Of a stretch of DNA of 64,000 nt, positions 63,213 through 64,000 are shown piece after piece. The first letter of the stretch is position 1; the number at the start of each line of letters is the position of its first letter. A program made the position numbers and the translations under genes. A model generated the notes under the pieces. It did not search any database and was not told where the DNA came from. It saw nothing but the letters and a program-made list of their open reading frames with translations. The DNA is from Sisyra terminalis (taxonomy: Eukaryota; Arthropoda; Insecta; Neuroptera; Sisyridae), in contig OY292278.1 in NCBI GenBank assembly GCA_958496175.1, positions 51,646,001 through 51,710,000 on the forward strand. Reading direction: 5' to 3'.

Positions 63213-63274
63213 TTACCTCCCAACATTCCCCTTATTCCCGACGACTCCTTGAATAATTCTAACGGTAAAAATAA
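61575..63274 (-). repeat. Segmental duplicate of 52395-53781
   Basis: The whole copy-B block aligns collinearly with copy A, including noncoding parts. Homology ends near GGTAAAAATAA at 63274/53781 on one side and near ATTCGTTC(G/A)AAAAGCG at 61575/52395 on the other. Copy B is about 0.3 kb longer through several indels. Confidence 0.8.
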
Positions 63275-63489
63275 AAGATTATCATTGCACAACGAATTGT
63301 CAGTTTTCTCTTACAAAAATAATATTATTTACAATCCCATGTAAGTATTAGTTTATTTTACAATTATTGCAATTTTCAAAATAGTTATTGATCGTAGAAA
63401 TAGTTGCAATTGCTGCATTCATTTGGTGAATCGTATTTGAACATTGGAGATTCCTTCCCATGTGTTGTTTCTAAGCCAAAAAGTTTTTA

Positions 63490-63770
63490 GGTTCAATTAA
63501 AGGCGATTTCCGATCTATTAGGTTGATTTAGAAGAAATGAGAAGTAAGTTTTGTAGGTATGTAGTTGGTTTACTAGCTTATAAGTTTTTTTTAATGAACC
63601 ACTACTAATTAATCATAGGAATGTAGGTATATTTAGTTGTTGTTGTTGTTGTTTTAAGATTCACTTGAAACATGGACATGAAAAAGAGTAAATGAATTGG
63701 AAGATTGGAAATATATGGTACCTATCCACCTAGATACCAGCTCATGGACTGCGTAAAGTTGAGGGAATAT
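63490..63770 (+). repeat. Duplicated segment, right copy (partner at 45430-45725)
   Basis: Same landmarks and orientation as the left copy, about 18.05 kb away. It runs straight into palindrome-related sequence. Confidence 0.75.
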
Positions 63771-64000
63771 ATGAATTTTAGATAATATTCGATGCATTAA
63801 AACCAAATATGTAATTAGAATTTTGATTAAACATCAACTTGTCGAGTAATTAGCGTTTTTAGGCCACTTTCATAAGCCTACATACGGCTTTCATTGTTTG
63901 AATTTTGAGAACTTTTGCGAACCGATATTACCGCTGCCTGACAACAAAACGCTGAACTATTTTGGAAGCCACGCCCACTTGTATGTAGAACTGGTTTGTG
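63771..64000 (+). repeat. Internally deleted relative of the palindrome, cut by the window end
   Basis: 63775-63860 matches the left arm near 47017-47107 in the same orientation (TTTTAGATAATATTCGATGC). About 75 bp later, 63935-64000 matches the right arm near 50200-50270 (CCTGACAACAAAACGCTGAAC). The copy therefore passes from left-arm to right-arm sequence while skipping about 3 kb of interior. Confidence 0.75.

Noticed and set aside
52403..63274. Calling the array 'bicycle' effector genes or gall-midge secreted salivary proteins
   Set aside because: Small exons and hydrophobic starts are suggestive, but the paired CYC pattern and a proven signal peptide are not seen and the host is unknown.

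Overview
The window is AT-rich nuclear DNA from an insect. It carries an insect dyschronic/whirlin gene, a full Hydin gene and a mitochondrial threonine dehydrogenase. Introns follow GT-AG and are mostly 52-80 bp, with a mode near 60 bp. The order is not decidable from sequence alone. Intact Hydin, a central-pair axoneme protein, argues for conventional 9+2 sperm and against groups that lost the central pair.

Layout. 1-297 is the 3' end of an unidentified gene running in from the left. 2078-16096 (+) is a dyschronic (dysc)/whirlin-type PDZ scaffold in 11 coding exons (975 aa), with a possible small nested gene on the other strand at 9.2-9.4 kb. 18551-41784 (+) is Hydin in 49 exons, 4,988 aa in my joined model. 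41832-43471 (-) is L-threonine 3-dehydrogenase in two exons, convergent with Hydin and only 47 bp from it stop to stop. These three genes make up an ordinary conserved gene block.

From about 43.5 kb to the end the character changes. There is a minisatellite, a 5.2-kb near-perfect palindrome (46161-51400) built round ~740-bp tandem units, an outer inverted repeat, a segment duplicated ~18 kb away, and an internally deleted relative of the palindrome cut off by the window end. Interleaved with these are at least three paralogous copies (52.4-53.8, 56.6-57.1 and 61.5-63.3 kb) of a small-exon minus-strand gene family I do not recognise. Two copies keep the same reading frame across in-frame indels and conserved splice sites. 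This array is the best candidate for something undescribed here.

Other points of interest: a GC-rich reading frame that continues in frame past the dysc stop codon (possible readthrough), a degenerated Walker A motif in Hydin, and a 245-bp hAT-type miniature element with an intact 8-bp target duplication in a Hydin intron. Gene models were assembled by hand from reading-frame phase and splice signals. Repeat boundaries are good to roughly 5-20 bp.
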